Below, piece after piece: positions 35,315 to 45,242 of a stretch of 64,000 bases of DNA (position 1 is the first letter of the stretch; each line of letters starts with the position of its first letter). The DNA is from Azophilus sp965247035 (GTDB lineage Bacteria > Pseudomonadota > Gammaproteobacteria > Pseudomonadales > Azotimanducaceae). The stretch is taken from the NCBI GenBank assembly GCA_965247035.1, contig CBDFGJ010000003.1, positions 310,001-374,000 on the forward strand, given 5' to 3'. A model generated the notes under the pieces. That model did no database searches. It saw nothing but the letters and a program-made list of their open reading frames with translations, and was not told the origin of the DNA. Position numbers and translations under genes: made by a program.

Positions 35315-36776
35315 TTTTGAAACCCGGATCGCCCTGCTTGAAGGGGGCGAGCTAGCGGAACTGCATGTCGGCCGCGCTAGCGGCTATAGCTGCATCGGCA
35401 ACATCTACCTCGGCAAGGTGGAGCGCATCGCGCCCGGCATCCGCGCCGCCTTCGTCGATATCGGTCTGGACCGACCAGGCTTTCTGCACAACCGGCGCTT
35501 CGACTCTTCGAACCCAAGCCAAAATGGTGACCATCCGGCGCCGGGCATTCGGGATCTGGTGTATGAGGGCGAGGAAGTTTTGGTGCAAGCCATTAAGGAT
35601 CCGGTGGTGCGCAAGGGCGTGCGGCTGACCTCCGCGCTCTCCTTGGCCACACGCCACTTGGTGTTGACGCCGCAGAGCGGCCAAACGCGCATTTCAAGGC
35701 GGATTGAGGACGAGCGGGAGCGCGAGCGCCTGCGCGACCTCATCGCCGAAGTGAAGGCGGACCTCAATGTGAAGATGATGGGGTTCATCGCCCGCACTGC
35801 AGCACAAGGGATTGAACGCCAAGCGGTCGAAACCGACATGCGGCAATTGCTGCGGGTCTGGAACCGGATTCTTGCTAGGCGGGCCAACGCTCGCCGCCCG
35901 AGCTTGATTTACGAGGAAGCGCCGCTGCATCTGCGCGCCCTGCGCGAGCTTTGCGGCGTCACGCCGAGGCGCGTCCTCGTCGACGACGCGGAAACCTTCC
36001 GGCGGGTGCGGGCCTTTGCCGAGGAATATCTGCCGAAAGTCTGCGACCGGATTGAAACCTATGAGGGGCCGCCCTCGTTGTTTGAACACTTCGGCATAGA
36101 AGACGTGGCGGCCAAAGCCCTGCTGCCGCGCCTGAGCTTGAAGTGCGGCGGCTCCCTAGTCATTGAACAAACCGAGGCGATGACCACCATCGACGTCAAT
36201 ACCGGCAGCTTCCTCGGCGGCGCCAGGTTCGAGGAAACCATCTTCCGAACCAACCTCGAAGCGGCGGCGGCCATACCGCGCCAGCTACGCCTGCGCAACA
36301 TCGGCGGCATCATCGTCGTGGATTTCATCGACATGGAGAATGAGGAGCATAAACGCCAAGTGCTGCGCACCTTAGAGAAGGCCAGCGAGGGGGACCGCGC
36401 GCAGTTTGCCTATGAGGGCTTTTCGTCCTTCGGTTTGGTGCAGATCAGACGCAAACGAACCCGAAAGAGCTTGGCCGCTCAGCTTTGCGAACCCTGCGCC
36501 AATTGCCAAGGCGTCGGCATCACAAAAAGCAGTGAAACAACTTGCATCGACATTCTTCGCGCCACTCTGCGCGACGCCAAAAGCCAGTGCCCTGGCACTG
36601 TTGGCAGCTACCTCATCCGCGCATCGGAAGCCGTTGTGGACCGCTTGCTGGACGAAGACGCCGCCCATTTGACGGCCCTGTCCAATCAATTCGGACAGGA
36701 AATGCGCCTGCAAGTGGAGCCAAGCTACGGCCCTGGGTGCTTCGACTTGGTGTTCACCCAAGACGCTCACACTTAG
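35283..36776 (+). CDS. rng: Ribonuclease G
   Basis: RNase G is an RNase E paralogue that matures the 5' end of 16S rRNA and turns over some mRNAs. From the ATG at 35283 (MSEELLINVNDFETRIALLE) the product is 497 residues, the usual RNase G size, without the RNase E scaffold tail. The S1 domain includes GNIYLGKVERIAPGIRAAFV. The catalytic DNase I-like part has TIDVNTGSFLGGARFEETIF, then GGIIVVDFIDM. The zinc link CEPCANCQG is present. In-frame codons upstream belong to the maf overlap. Confidence 0.96.
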   Translation: MSEELLINVNDFETRIALLEGGELAELHVGRASGYSCIGNIYLGKVERIAPGIRAAFVDIGLDRPGFLHNRRFDSSNPSQNGDHPAPGIRDLVYEGEEVLVQAIKDPVVRKGVRLTSALSLATRHLVLTPQSGQTRISRRIEDERERERLRDLIAEVKADLNVKMMGFIARTAAQGIERQAVETDMRQLLRVWNRILARRANARRPSLIYEEAPLHLRALRELCGVTPRRVLVDDAETFRRVRAFAEEYLPKVCDRIETYEGPPSLFEHFGIEDVAAKALLPRLSLKCGGSLVIEQTEAMTTIDVNTGSFLGGARFEETIFRTNLEAAAAIPRQLRLRNIGGIIVVDFIDMENEEHKRQVLRTLEKASEGDRAQFAYEGFSSFGLVQIRRKRTRKSLAAQLCEPCANCQGVGITKSSETTCIDILRATLRDAKSQCPGTVGSYLIRASEAVVDRLLDEDAAHLTALSNQFGQEMRLQVEPSYGPGCFDLVFTQDAHT

Positions 36777-36810
36777 CTTAGTTGAACTTGGCTTGACAAC
36801 CGGATCCACC

Positions 36811-39800
36811 ATGCGTCGCTTGCTGGCCAACCCACTGGTGGGCTACCTCGTGTTGCTGCTACTGATTGCCGCCGTCCTGCAAAGCGCTGGGCGGATGGCG
36901 ATGTCGTTGCTTGACGAGTTTGAAGAGGCGGTCAACGCCTACCTTGGCGAGCAGGTCTCAATCACTGGCCTAAGCGGCGGCTGGAGGGGCGTCAACCCGG
37001 TCGTGCGGATGGACCGGCTGCAAACGCCGACCGGCTGGGCCGAGCAGGTGCTCATTGAGTTCGACTGGCTGGAAACGCTGATGCGCAATCGTCCGGTCAT
37101 GCAGCGCCTGTTCGTCGAGCGGGCGGCGTTGGCCATTGAGCATACAAAGCAAGGCTGGAGGCTGGCGGGCGCTTTGGGGCAGTGGCCCGAATTCGACTGG
37201 GGCAGTTTGCTGTACGACGCCGACGAGGTCAGGCTCAGGGGGGAACTGTCGGTCTTAAACGCCGCCGACAGCACCTTGATCGCCCATGTCCAAGGCGTCA
37301 ACCGAGATGGATTACACGGCTTTGACCTAGCCATTACCAGTCCGCAGTGCGCCCAGGACTGCACCTTGCGCCTGCATTGGCGCGCCAAGCCCAACCGTTG
37401 GACTTTTCAGCCGGGCAGCCGCCAGCTAACGGTATCCGGCGCTGTGCCTTTGCCGCCGGCCTATCTCCCTTGGCTTGATCTTAAGCGTAGCATTCGGCTC
37501 GGCGCCAATGGACAATGGGCGCAGCGTGGCTTGGAAGGAGGCGGCGAATTCATCGGTCGCCTGGCACTTGAAGCCACTGAAGCAGGCAGTCCGACCGTCG
37601 CCAAGCTTCAAGTCGAAGCACCCGTTTTGGTGGCGTCCTTCGGCGCTCTCCACAAGCTGGCCATCCCCGAAGCCAAGCTCAGCAACGCCGACCGAACGCT
37701 GAAGCTAAAGCCCATACTGGCCAAGGGCGACCTGAGCGCAGCCTCCATCTGGACCTCGGAACTGCCATTGCATGAACTCAGCGAATTCCTCATCAAGGCG
37801 CTTGATGCGGACAACGTCGCTAAGCAGTGGCTTGAGGGCGTACGCCCCCGGGGGACGCTGAGCAACGTCCAGGTCGATGCTTCCAGCGATGGCGTCGCCT
37901 ACGCCGCCACCCTAAGCCGGTTGCAGATTTCGCCCTACCGGGGCATGCCCATGTTGCGGGACGCCAACGGCAGCCTGACCGGTTACGAACAAGGCTTGGC
38001 GCTAAGCTTGAATTCTCCAACCCTTGACGTGCATTTTGCCGACACGTTCACCAAGCCTTGGCGCTTAGCCAATGTGCAGGCACTGATCCAGTGTTGGTTT
38101 GGAAACGGCTACCTAGGCGCTAGGTCACCCAATTTACGGGCCGAACTGCCCCATGGCACCTTGGTGGCAACCTTCGCCCTGTCGCGGCCAGCCAATCGCT
38201 TGGACCAGCGCCTGTCCTTGCAGCTCCGCTTGGAGCGCCTGCAGGTGTCCACGGCTGATGCCTATGTTCCCTACACCCTCCCCAGCAGTTTGGGGCAATG
38301 GCTGTTGGATGCTCCCCTTGACGGGGTGTTGTCCGATCTTCGTTTGGCCTACCAAGGCCAGGTACACAGTCGTCCTCAGGACTACTCCAGACGGGTGGCA
38401 ATCACCGCCGAGCTGAGCGGCGGGGAAGTGCGCTATCACCCGGAGTGGCCCATCGTCACTGGCGTTAACGGCAGCGTCTTGGTTTCCGGCGAAGACGTTT
38501 TCGCCCAAGTTGAATCAGCCACCTCCCAAGGCCTGACTTTTCAAGACAACGACATCCACGTTGGACGCAATGGCGCATTCGCCGAAATCGAGTTGCGCAC
38601 ACAGGCAGACGCCGGCGCGGCAATGAACTACATCCGCTCTTCGCCCATCCACCAATGGCTTTCCTTCGTCCAGCCGGAGTGGGACGGCACCGGTCAACTT
38701 GCCTTCAATGGCAAGCTCTTCGTGCCCTTGGACGAGCACGAGGAAACACGCCATCCGTTTGACGCCAACTTGGCCATCAAGCTGATGGACGTGGGACTTG
38801 AATTGCCGAATTACCGCTTGTCCTTGGCTGACCTGAACGGCGACGCCACCTATCGCTTCCCTTACATGCTGAATTCCGAACCCATCAAGGGCGCCCTGTT
38901 TGACCAGCCGGCAACGCTGACGGCGAGTTCCGACGATGCGGCCGTGGCGTTCCAGATCGCTGGCGTTGCCACTCCGGCGGCGGTCTATCAGTTGGCGGAC
39001 ATGGAGGACTACGGCTTAGCCTCCGGCAGCTTTCCGTATGACGCAACGCTTTCCATACCGGTGGATGACCGCCCCGCCCGCCTGAACGTGCAGACCGCCT
39101 TGGAAGGGCTGGAACTGCATTTGCCGGGGGAATTTGGCAAAGCCTCGCCAAGCCCTCGCGCCACCACCCTGGACTTGGAGTTTCTTGAAGAGCATGTGGC
39201 CATGCAGTTGCGCCATGGCGTCGTCCAAGGTTGGCTGCATGTAGACGAGCGCCCGTTGCGCGGTGCCCTCGGCGTTCGCCGCCAACCGCCCGCAGTGCCG
39301 GCCAAGGGCGACGAAGTGGTCGTTGCTGGCAGAACCGACGTGGTCGATGTTTACCAATGGAGCCAAGGCGACGGGCTGGAGTTTCCTGCACCCTGGCGGC
39401 TTGAAGGCGTGGATGTGGGCCAAGTCGCCATCGAGTCCACCCGCTTTGCCGATGTCAGGGTCACTGGCGCCTATCGGGATGGCCTGATGACGCTAGCCTT
39501 CGATTCGGAGCACCTCAAGGGCTCCCTGCGCAGCCAAGACGATGATCCGCTAAGGCTCCGCTTCGATTCCATCGTGCTGCCGGCCGAGGATTTTGACGAC
39601 GAGCAAGACCCGCTGGACATCAGCCTCATCGATCGCCTGCCGGAAGCGGACGTGGTCATCCGCTCCATCTTCGTTGGCGATGAGGATTTCGGCCGCTGGT
39701 CCTTCTCCATGCGCCCGCAAGAGGATGGCGTGTTGCTCGGCGACCTTGAAGCTCAGCTCAAGGATACTGAGATCACCTCCGCCGAAGGCGTTTTCTGGAG

Positions 39801-40524
39801 CCGCAGCAACAATCGGAGCGCCGCCACGGCGCAGTTGAAGATGGAGGACCTGTACAAGGTGCTTCCCCAATGGGATTATGAGCCAAGCCTGCATTCCAAA
39901 TCGGCGGAACTGAACATTGACGGCAGTTGGCCAGGCTCGCCACTGAACGTATCCGTAGACTCACTCACCGCCGAGGCGTTCTTCTTCGCCAAGGACGGCC
40001 GCTTCCTTGAAATGGACAGCGGCGTCAGCGCGAGCCGCATCTTCAGCCTGCTGAACTTCACCACCATCGCCAAACGCATGAACTTAGACTTCAAAGACGT
40101 GACCGGCAAAGGCATCAGCTTCGACACCATCAAGGCGAACGCCCGGTTCGACAATGGCACAATGAATTTCCTGGAGCCGGCCAAGATGAAAGGCTCCGGC
40201 GCGGACTTCAAGATTAGCGGCAGCATCGACGTCGTGGCCGGGGAGATGAATAACAACGAGATCATCGTCACGTTGCCGGTAAGCGCCAGCCTTCCGTGGT
40301 ACGCTGTGTATGTTTCCTTGGCCAACCCGGCGGCCGGGCTGGCCGTGTTGGCGGGGCAGCAGGTTTTGAAGAATCAAATCAACCAATTCAGCAGCGCTAA
40401 ATATCAAGTCAACGGCCCTTGGGACGATCCCGAAGTCAAGCTGGTGGCCATCTGGAACGACAGCCTGCAAGCCTTTAATGAATTGCCCGATGAACCAGCT
40501 AGCACCAGCAAAGGCGACGAATGA
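36811..40524 (+). CDS. yhdP: YhdP-like AsmA-family envelope protein
   Basis: A giant 1237-residue AsmA-like protein of the YhdP/TIGR02099 group, implicated in bridging the envelope and moving phospholipid to the outer membrane. A single N-terminal membrane segment (LVGYLVLLLLIAAVLQSAGR) anchors it; the rest is periplasmic beta repeats of the bridge type. The conserved C-terminal part includes FSLLNFTTIAKRMNLDFKDV, then GISFDTIKANARFDNGTMNF. NPAAGLAVLAGQQVL closes the AsmA domain. The ATG at 36811 is chosen over a TTG six codons earlier. It sits between rng and tldD, its common place. Confidence 0.93.
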   Translation: MRRLLANPLVGYLVLLLLIAAVLQSAGRMAMSLLDEFEEAVNAYLGEQVSITGLSGGWRGVNPVVRMDRLQTPTGWAEQVLIEFDWLETLMRNRPVMQRLFVERAALAIEHTKQGWRLAGALGQWPEFDWGSLLYDADEVRLRGELSVLNAADSTLIAHVQGVNRDGLHGFDLAITSPQCAQDCTLRLHWRAKPNRWTFQPGSRQLTVSGAVPLPPAYLPWLDLKRSIRLGANGQWAQRGLEGGGEFIGRLALEATEAGSPTVAKLQVEAPVLVASFGALHKLAIPEAKLSNADRTLKLKPILAKGDLSAASIWTSELPLHELSEFLIKALDADNVAKQWLEGVRPRGTLSNVQVDASSDGVAYAATLSRLQISPYRGMPMLRDANGSLTGYEQGLALSLNSPTLDVHFADTFTKPWRLANVQALIQCWFGNGYLGARSPNLRAELPHGTLVATFALSRPANRLDQRLSLQLRLERLQVSTADAYVPYTLPSSLGQWLLDAPLDGVLSDLRLAYQGQVHSRPQDYSRRVAITAELSGGEVRYHPEWPIVTGVNGSVLVSGEDVFAQVESATSQGLTFQDNDIHVGRNGAFAEIELRTQADAGAAMNYIRSSPIHQWLSFVQPEWDGTGQLAFNGKLFVPLDEHEETRHPFDANLAIKLMDVGLELPNYRLSLADLNGDATYRFPYMLNSEPIKGALFDQPATLTASSDDAAVAFQIAGVATPAAVYQLADMEDYGLASGSFPYDATLSIPVDDRPARLNVQTALEGLELHLPGEFGKASPSPRATTLDLEFLEEHVAMQLRHGVVQGWLHVDERPLRGALGVRRQPPAVPAKGDEVVVAGRTDVVDVYQWSQGDGLEFPAPWRLEGVDVGQVAIESTRFADVRVTGAYRDGLMTLAFDSEHLKGSLRSQDDDPLRLRFDSIVLPAEDFDDEQDPLDISLIDRLPEADVVIRSIFVGDEDFGRWSFSMRPQEDGVLLGDLEAQLKDTEITSAEGVFWSRSNNRSAATAQLKMEDLYKVLPQWDYEPSLHSKSAELNIDGSWPGSPLNVSVDSLTAEAFFFAKDGRFLEMDSGVSASRIFSLLNFTTIAKRMNLDFKDVTGKGISFDTIKANARFDNGTMNFLEPAKMKGSGADFKISGSIDVVAGEMNNNEIIVTLPVSASLPWYAVYVSLANPAAGLAVLAGQQVLKNQINQFSSAKYQVNGPWDDPEVKLVAIWNDSLQAFNELPDEPASTSKGDE

Positions 40525-41960
40525 ACAATCCTCTTACCACGGCTGAAACCGTGCTGCTCGCACCGGCCGAGATCACCCAAACGGATGTGGAGCGGGCCCT
40601 TGCCAGTTTGGCCGGGGCCGGCGCTGACTTTGGTGAAGTGTTCCTGCAAAACCACAAGTCAGAAAGCTGGACGCTTGAGGACGGAGTCGTTCGGCACGGC
40701 AGTTTCAACGTTGATCGCGGCCTTGGCGTGCGCGCCATCTGCGGCGAGAAAACCAGCGCCGCCTACGTGGAGGACATTCACCGGCAAGGCTTTGAATTCG
40801 CTGTGGACGCCGCCCGCCAAATCGCCCGCAGCGGCGGCGAAAAGCCGGCCCGACTATTGCGCTCGGCAACTGCGGCGGCGGTCTATCAGGCAGACAACCC
40901 CATCCCGCTGTTGCCCGAAGAGGATAAGGTCGCCCTGCTCGCCAGGGCGGACAAGGCGGCTCGGCGAATCGACAACAGAGTGCAGGAGGTGAACGTCAAT
41001 CTCTCCCAAGGCTTTGAGAACATCTTGGTCATGGCCACCGACGGCACCTTGGCGGCGGACTCCAGGCCCATGGTGCGGCTTGACGTGTCCGTCATCGTCG
41101 TTGAGGGCAAACGCCGGGAGCGGGGCTATAGCGGTGCCGGCGGGCGGCGCAGCCTCGCCTCGTTCAGCCACGACTGGGCTGAAGCCTTGGCCCGAGAGGC
41201 TGTGCGCGGCGCCCTAGTCAATCTGGACGCTGTGGACGCACCTGCTGGCCCGATGCCCGTGGTGCTCGGCCCCGGCTGGCCGGGCGTCTTGCTGCACGAG
41301 GCCGTCGGCCACGGCTTGGAGGGAGATTTCAATCGCAAAGGCAGTTCCGCCTTCGCCAACAGGATTGGCGAGCAGGTGGCCTCGACCGCCTGCACCGTCA
41401 TCGACGACGGCACCCTGCCTGATCGTCGCGGCTCCCTAACCGTGGACGACGAGGGCACGCCGACCGAGCCCACAGTGTTGATCGAAAACGGCATCCTGAA
41501 GGGCTACATGCAAGACAAGCTGAACGCGCGCTTGGTGGGTGCAGCACCCACCGGCAACGGTCGCCGCCAGTCCTACGCCCACCTGCCCATGCCGCGCATG
41601 ACCAACACCTTCATGCAGCCGGGGCCTTATGATCCCCAAGAGATCATCGCCGCTTGTCCAAGGGGCGTCTACGCCGTTAATTTTGGCGGCGGCCAAGTGG
41701 ACATCACTTCCGGCCGGTTCGTGTTTTCCGCCACCGAGGCTTACCTGATCGAGCAAGGCAAGGTGACGCGCCCCCTTCGTGGTGCCACCCTCATCGGCAA
41801 CGGCCCCGATGTGATGACCCGGGTGTCCATGGTGGGCAATGACCTCGCTCTTGATGAGGGCGTGGGCGTTTGCGGCAAGGACGGGCAATCGGTGCCGGTC
41901 GGCGTTGGGCAGCCCACTTTGCTCATAGATGAAATCACCATTGGCGGCACCTCGGTTTAG
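40521..41960 (+). CDS. tldD: Metalloprotease TldD
   Basis: TldD pairs with TldE/PmbA in a zinc protease that matures microcin B17 precursors and degrades CcdA in E. coli. The 479-residue product carries the HEAVGH zinc motif in GVLLHEAVGHGLEGDFNRKG, plus DFGEVFLQNHKSESWTLEDG at the N-terminus. PRMTNTFMQPGPYDPQEIIA and YAVNFGGGQVDITSGRFVFS are conserved in the C-terminal half. It overlaps yhdP by four bases and is followed after 18 bases by pmbA, its partner. Confidence 0.96.
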   Translation: MNNPLTTAETVLLAPAEITQTDVERALASLAGAGADFGEVFLQNHKSESWTLEDGVVRHGSFNVDRGLGVRAICGEKTSAAYVEDIHRQGFEFAVDAARQIARSGGEKPARLLRSATAAAVYQADNPIPLLPEEDKVALLARADKAARRIDNRVQEVNVNLSQGFENILVMATDGTLAADSRPMVRLDVSVIVVEGKRRERGYSGAGGRRSLASFSHDWAEALAREAVRGALVNLDAVDAPAGPMPVVLGPGWPGVLLHEAVGHGLEGDFNRKGSSAFANRIGEQVASTACTVIDDGTLPDRRGSLTVDDEGTPTEPTVLIENGILKGYMQDKLNARLVGAAPTGNGRRQSYAHLPMPRMTNTFMQPGPYDPQEIIAACPRGVYAVNFGGGQVDITSGRFVFSATEAYLIEQGKVTRPLRGATLIGNGPDVMTRVSMVGNDLALDEGVGVCGKDGQSVPVGVGQPTLLIDEITIGGTSV

Positions 41961-41978
41961 GGGCTTGGCCGCGAATTC

Positions 41979-43328
41979 ATGCGTCGCGAACTGAACATCA
42001 GGCAGCAGGAAGGGGAGCTGTGCGCCTTGGCGCAGGCCATTCTGCAGGAGGCCGGGCGGGCCGGGGCAAGCGCGGCCGAAGTGTCCGTGTCCCAAGACAC
42101 CGGCCTGACTGTCAGGGTGCGCAAAGGCGAGCTTGAAACGCTAGAGTTTCACGCCGACCGCAGCTTCCACATCACCCTGTACGATGGCCATCGCAGCGGT
42201 GCCGCTAGCACCTCCGACAGCAGCCGGGATGCCATACGGGAAACCGTGGCCCGGGCCATCGGCATTGCCCGCCACACTCGGGAAGACCCGCACAACGGCT
42301 TGGCGGACGCTGACCTGATGGCCAAGGACCTGCCGGATCTTGATCTGTTCCACCCGGTTCCCTTGGACACGGATGTCGCAATGGCCATGGCGCAGGCCTG
42401 CGAGGCGGAGGGGTTCGCTTACGACAAGCGCATCGTCAACTCGGAAGGAGCGGAGGCCAATAGCGGGCAATCCTGCGTGGTGTACGGCAACACCCAAGGC
42501 TTTATGGGCAGCTACTCGACTAGCAGCCAAAGCCTGTCCTGCGCCCTCATTGCCGAGGATGGCGACGGCATGCAACGGGATTACTGGTACACGATAAGCC
42601 GAGATCCAGGGAACCTGGAATCGCCCGAAGCCGTCGGCCGGGCTGCGGCGAAGCGAACCATCGCCAAGCTCTCACCACGCAAGGTGCAAACCGGCGCTTA
42701 CCCCGTGCTCTTTTCGCCGCAAACGGCCCGCTCCTTGGCCGCCCATGTCATTGGTGCCCTGAGCGGCGGCGCACTCTACCGCAAGGCGTCTTTTTTGCTC
42801 GACTCCTTGAACACCGAAGTGGCAAGCTCCCACCTGAGCTTGGTCGAGCAACCATGGCTGCCCGGGCGGCTAGGCAGCGCCAGCTTTGACGCTGATGGCG
42901 TCGCCACATCGGAAAAAGCGTTCATTGACGCCGGCGTCGTGCGCAATTATGTGCTGAGCGCCTATTCCGGCCGCCGCTTGGGTTTGCCCACCACAGGCAA
43001 TGCCAGCGGCGTTCACAACCTGAGATTGCTTGGCAAGGTGCTGCCGCAAGATGCGCTGCTGCGCGAAATGAACCAGGGGCTGTACGTCACCGAGCTGATG
43101 GGCCAAGGCGTCAACGGCGTTACCGGCGACTACTCCCGCGGCGCGACGGGATTCTGGGTCAAGCATGGGCAGCTCCAGCACCCGGTGCATGAACTCACCA
43201 TCGCCGCCAACCTGAAAGACATGATGCGTGATCTGGTCGCCGTTGGCGATGACCAGGATGAGCGGGGCAACATTATCGCACCCAGCACACTCATAGCTCA
43301 GATGACTGTTGCCGGAGGAAGCGCTTAA
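41979..43328 (+). CDS. pmbA: TldE/PmbA protease partner
   Basis: PmbA (TldE) is the non-zinc partner of TldD. The 449-residue product has the same fold without HExxxH: EVSVSQDTGLTVRVRKGELE, KVQTGAYPVLFSPQTARSLA, then YVLSAYSGRRLGLPTTGNAS, and VTGDYSRGATGFWVKHGQLQ. AGNLKDM is altered to AANLKDMMRD. Direct adjacency to tldD is notable, as in E. coli the two are far apart. It ends the long plus-strand run; a transposase scar follows. Confidence 0.95.
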   Translation: MRRELNIRQQEGELCALAQAILQEAGRAGASAAEVSVSQDTGLTVRVRKGELETLEFHADRSFHITLYDGHRSGAASTSDSSRDAIRETVARAIGIARHTREDPHNGLADADLMAKDLPDLDLFHPVPLDTDVAMAMAQACEAEGFAYDKRIVNSEGAEANSGQSCVVYGNTQGFMGSYSTSSQSLSCALIAEDGDGMQRDYWYTISRDPGNLESPEAVGRAAAKRTIAKLSPRKVQTGAYPVLFSPQTARSLAAHVIGALSGGALYRKASFLLDSLNTEVASSHLSLVEQPWLPGRLGSASFDADGVATSEKAFIDAGVVRNYVLSAYSGRRLGLPTTGNASGVHNLRLLGKVLPQDALLREMNQGLYVTELMGQGVNGVTGDYSRGATGFWVKHGQLQHPVHELTIAANLKDMMRDLVAVGDDQDERGNIIAPSTLIAQMTVAGGSA

Positions 43329-43362
43329 GCCTTCGACCTAGCCCGGATATTTCACGAATTCG

Positions 43363-43560
43363 CTCCAACTGCCACCTGTTGAACGCCGTAAAATTGAAGC
43401 CGATTTCAGTGGTGGCGATATCACCAGTCAGGGCGGTATCGGGCCGCTCGCTCAGATCGACCGGCGGATGGGGCTGACCCGGGCTATGGTCGATGCACGC
43501 CGCAAGGCCAACCCGCATCCTCAATCGAAACACTCATGCAATATACAAGCTAGCCCCATC
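43363..43560 (+). mobile_element. IS1380-like transposase N-terminal remnant
   Basis: The plus frame reads LQLPPVERRKIEADFSGGDI, then TSQGGIGPLAQIDRRMGLTR. This matches the beginning of IS1380-family transposases (EADFxGGxIxSDGGxLLLREVDRRxGLT). The likeness fades after about 50 residues and the catalytic DDE core is absent. It occupies most of the 299-base gap between pmbA and mgtE. There is no intact element or visible terminal repeat. Confidence 0.75.
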
Positions 43561-43627
43561 CGGATGGACCGTGGAACGCAGATCACGGATCGAGTCGGTC
43601 AAGGTCGCGGCCAGCGCAATACAGGGG

Positions 43628-44965
43628 CTAAGCGTAGGCCATGGTGGCCAGCCCGAGGAAAACAAAAAAGCCGGTCACGTCGGTAATGGTGGTGAGGATG
43701 ACGCCACCAGCGATGGCCGGGTCTATGGACAGGCGATTCAATATGCTCGGCAGCAGGCTGCCCGATATCACCGCCACCAATAGGTTGACTATCAAGGCAA
43801 TGGCGATCACTGCGCCGAGCAGCGGATCCTGGAAGGCCAACGCGGCAACCACCGCAACTAGGCTGGACCACAACAAGCCATTGAGAACGGCGATGGCGAG
43901 TTCCCGGTTCAACAACCAAAGCAGGTTGGCCTGGTTGACATGACCGAGCAGCAAGCCGCGCATCACTAGGGTTAGGGTCTGCGTGCCGGCGATCCCGCCC
44001 ATGCTTGCGACGATGGGCAACAGCACCGCCAACGCCACAACCTTGGCGATGGTCGCTTCGAAGACATTGATGACAGCCGCCGCTAGGAACGCGGTGATGA
44101 GGTTGATGCCGAGCCATATCGCCCGACGGCGGGCCGATTTCAAAACGGGCGCGAAGGTGTCTTCATCCGGGGCGAGGCCGGCCCGCGCCATGACCGCTTC
44201 ATCCGCATCCTCGGCGATGACGTCCACCACATCGTCAACGGTGATGCGGCCCACCAGTTTGCCGCTTGCATCGACCACCGGCGCCGAAACCAAGTCCTCG
44301 TTGCTGAAGACCGCGGCCACTTCCCGGTCCGGCATGTCAACGGGAATGGCTCGCGAGCTGGCGTCCATGGCCTCGCGCACGGTGACGCTGGAGTCGGAGG
44401 TCAGAATGCGGGACAGCGGCAAGGTGCCAATGTACTGATTGCTGCTGTTCACCACGATGAGCGCGTCGGTGTTTTTGGGCAAATCCTTGCGCAACCGCAA
44501 ATAGCGCAGGACGATCTCGAATGCGTGGCGCGGGCGCACGGTCACCACGTCGGTGTCCATCATCCCGCCGGCGCTGTCCTCGGGATAGGACAGCAGTGAC
44601 TCCACCCGTTCGCGGTCGGCCGAATCCATGGAGCTGAGCACTTGGGCGGCTATGGCGTCCGGCAACTGCTGTAGAAGGTCGGCCTGATCGTCCACGTCCA
44701 GATCATCGGCCGCGGCCACAAGCTGGGCCGTGTTCATGCCCTCCACAACCTCGCTCAAGACATCGTCGCCAAGGTGCTGCAGCACTTGCCCGGAAATTTC
44801 CTGGTCAATCAATTCCCAGATATAGAGGCGGACTTTGCTGGGTGTCGCCTCCAGCAGGTTGGCGACCTCGGCCGGCTTCAGCGAACGCAACAGGTGGCGC
44901 TGTTCGCCAAGGGTTCCGGCCCCAAAGGACCGCAAGACCTCGCCGAACCGCTCCGCAAAGTCCAC
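43628..44965 (-). CDS. mgtE: Magnesium transporter MgtE
   Basis: MgtE is a gated Mg2+ channel of the inner membrane. The GTG at 44965 gives 445 residues starting MDFAERFGEVLRSFGAG, seven bases after the ptsO stop; the longer frame overlaps ptsO and is unlikely. The helical N domain (LLRSLKPAEVANLLEATPSK) is followed by two CBS domains, with SYPEDSAGGMMDTDVVTVRP and GKLVGRITVDDVVDVIAEDA. Five membrane helices follow from about 285, including VVALAVLLPIVASMGGIAGT, then QTLTLVMRG, the ion-selecting region. Gene order with ptsO and rapZ is common in gammaproteobacteria. Confidence 0.95.
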   Translation of the reverse strand: MDFAERFGEVLRSFGAGTLGEQRHLLRSLKPAEVANLLEATPSKVRLYIWELIDQEISGQVLQHLGDDVLSEVVEGMNTAQLVAAADDLDVDDQADLLQQLPDAIAAQVLSSMDSADRERVESLLSYPEDSAGGMMDTDVVTVRPRHAFEIVLRYLRLRKDLPKNTDALIVVNSSNQYIGTLPLSRILTSDSSVTVREAMDASSRAIPVDMPDREVAAVFSNEDLVSAPVVDASGKLVGRITVDDVVDVIAEDADEAVMARAGLAPDEDTFAPVLKSARRRAIWLGINLITAFLAAAVINVFEATIAKVVALAVLLPIVASMGGIAGTQTLTLVMRGLLLGHVNQANLLWLLNRELAIAVLNGLLWSSLVAVVAALAFQDPLLGAVIAIALIVNLLVAVISGSLLPSILNRLSIDPAIAGGVILTTITDVTGFFVFLGLATMAYA

Positions 44966-44972
44966 GACGCGA

Positions 44973-45242
44973 CTATTCGTCTTCGCCGAAGCGATCTTCA
45001 ACCAACCGCTTGATGGCGGCGAACGCCTCCGCCTCGTCCTCACCCTCCATCCGCAACTCCAGCTGGGTGCCAATTGGCGCTGCCAAGAGCAGCATTTTCA
45101 TGATGCTCTTGCCATCCTGCAGGACGCTGTCACGGCCCAACTGAATCTCGCTGGCGAAGGTCTTGCTCAGATGCACCAATTTGGCCGCCGCCCGGGCGTG
45201 CAGCCCTAATTTGTTGACCAGCTTGACCTGACCGCTTATCAC
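44973..45242 (-). CDS. ptsO: Phosphocarrier protein NPr
   Basis: NPr is the HPr-like carrier of the nitrogen phosphotransferase system, passing phosphate from EI-Ntr to EIIA-Ntr. The 89-residue product has the active His15 in NKLGLHARAAAKLV and Ser46 in GKSIMKMLLLAAPIGTQLEL. It overlaps rapZ by four bases and lies near ptsN, its partner. ptsP (EI-Ntr) is not in the window. Confidence 0.94.
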   Translation of the reverse strand: MISGQVKLVNKLGLHARAAAKLVHLSKTFASEIQLGRDSVLQDGKSIMKMLLLAAPIGTQLELRMEGEDEAEAFAAIKRLVEDRFGEDE

